Shown here: in pieces, positions 20,602 through 20,998 of the stretch
Layout of the letters: each line of letters opens with the position of its first letter
How positions within the stretch are numbered: the first letter of the stretch is position 1
Origin: a virus
DNA: 20,998 bases
Reading direction: 5' to 3' (one strand)
IMG/VR virus record: IMGVR_UViG_3300036846_000414
Location: 1 to 20,998 of that record
The notes under the pieces: model-generated
Seen by the model: only the letters and a program-made list of their open reading frames with translations
The model's database searches: none
What the model was told of the DNA's origin: nothing
Made by a program: the position numbers and the translations under genes

Positions 20602-20998
20602 ATGCTCCACTTCGAGCGCGAGGTCCTCGTCGCCGACCTCAACGAGAGGACGATCGAGGGAGTCATCGTCCCCTATGACGAGGTCGGCGTCATCCAAGGC
20701 CGCGAGTACCGCTTCAGGGCCGGCTCTGTCCAGCTCGGCCGCCGCGTCCCGCTCCTCGTCGACCACGATCGCGGCCGGCCGATCGGCGTCCTCGCCGAGC
20801 TCGTCGACCAACCGACCGGCGTCCTGGCGCGCTTCCGCGTCGACGCGACCGAGGCCGGCGACGAGGCCTTGACGCAGGCCGCGTCCGGCTCGCGCGGCGC
20901 GCTCTCGGTCGGCGCCGAGGTCATCCGCTCGAGCATGGCGCGCGACGGCGTCGTCGACGTCGAGGCCGGCCTCATCCATGAGACCTCGCTCCTCGCGC
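20602..20998 (+). CDS. Prohead protease-capsid fusion, 5' part only (second copy)
   Basis: The window ends after 132 codons of this gene, within the protease domain. The sequence equals 4820-5216, including H55 and the GALSVG serine. The truncation is the window edge, not a biological break. Confidence 0.9.
   Translation, partial: MLHFEREVLVADLNERTIEGVIVPYDEVGVIQGREYRFRAGSVQLGRRVPLLVDHDRGRPIGVLAELVDQPTGVLARFRVDATEAGDEALTQAASGSRGALSVGAEVIRSSMARDGVVDVEAGLIHETSLLA

Larger units (their letters stand above)
15311..20998 (+). repeat. Second copy of the genome-unit repeat (partner 1-5216)
   Basis: The right-hand 3,627 bases (17372-20998) appear identical to 1590-5216, and the left part (15311-17371) is a diverged version of 1-1589. 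The copy runs off the window end inside the protease-capsid gene. It is a head-to-tail arrangement in the same orientation with no host DNA between the units, as expected of a circular or tandem phage genome. Confidence 0.95.

Noticed and set aside
1-20998. CRISPR array, tRNA, rRNA or insertion sequence
   Set aside because: No spaced direct-repeat array, no tRNA-like cloverleaf with a CCA end and no transposase were seen on either strand. A tRNA scan was not run.

Overview
The window is the genome of a very small, GC-rich, temperate long-tailed phage (siphovirus), read for about one and a third turns. The sequence from 1590 to 5216 recurs, apparently without a single difference, at 17372 to 20998, an offset of 15,782 bases. 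One genome unit is therefore about 15.8 kb. The stretch just before this repeat (1-1589, and its counterpart 15311-17371) is also present twice. Those two copies are diverged, and the second carries one additional gene. The window thus holds either two variants of one phage joined head to tail (tandem prophage, multimer or mixed population) or an assembly that walked around a circle through two haplotypes.

The high G+C (by eye about 70%), the HNH/terminase start of the structural operon, the protease-capsid fusion, the large serine integrase and the Trp-rich amidase lysin point to an actinobacterial host. Codon choice is unusual for common actinobacterial hosts: Leu is almost always CTC and Val GTC, with CTG and GTG rare. 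This would fit a deep-branching class such as Thermoleophilia, but that is only a guess.

Layout of one unit, using first-copy coordinates where possible. (a) 1678-11786, + strand, late operon: HNH endonuclease fused to large terminase; portal; prohead protease fused to major capsid protein; head-tail connector; tail terminator-like protein; major tail protein; tail assembly chaperone with a -1 frameshift site; HK97 gp10-like protein; tape measure; baseplate hub-like protein; jelly-roll tip protein; then a strong hairpin terminator. (b) 11888-13411, - strand: large serine integrase, with a short divergent control region containing a palindromic operator-like site. (c) 13488-17141, + strand, lysis/accessory operon: tail-anchored membrane protein, small acidic protein, amidase endolysin, LuxR-type HTH protein, small helical protein, DNA adenine methyltransferase, CxxC protein, tiny membrane protein, an optional 154-residue protein, and a conserved helical protein. 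It is closed by a hairpin that covaries between the two copies. (d) A roughly 317-base non-coding gap with conserved hairpins leads back to the terminase.

Genes are packed with ATGA, TTGA, TGATG or TAGTG overlaps almost everywhere, so translation is probably coupled along each operon. I see no replication genes, no separate small terminase and no recognisable CI-like repressor. The phage must replicate on host machinery, and its lysogeny switch is probably run by the integrase-side operator and/or the LuxR-type HTH protein.
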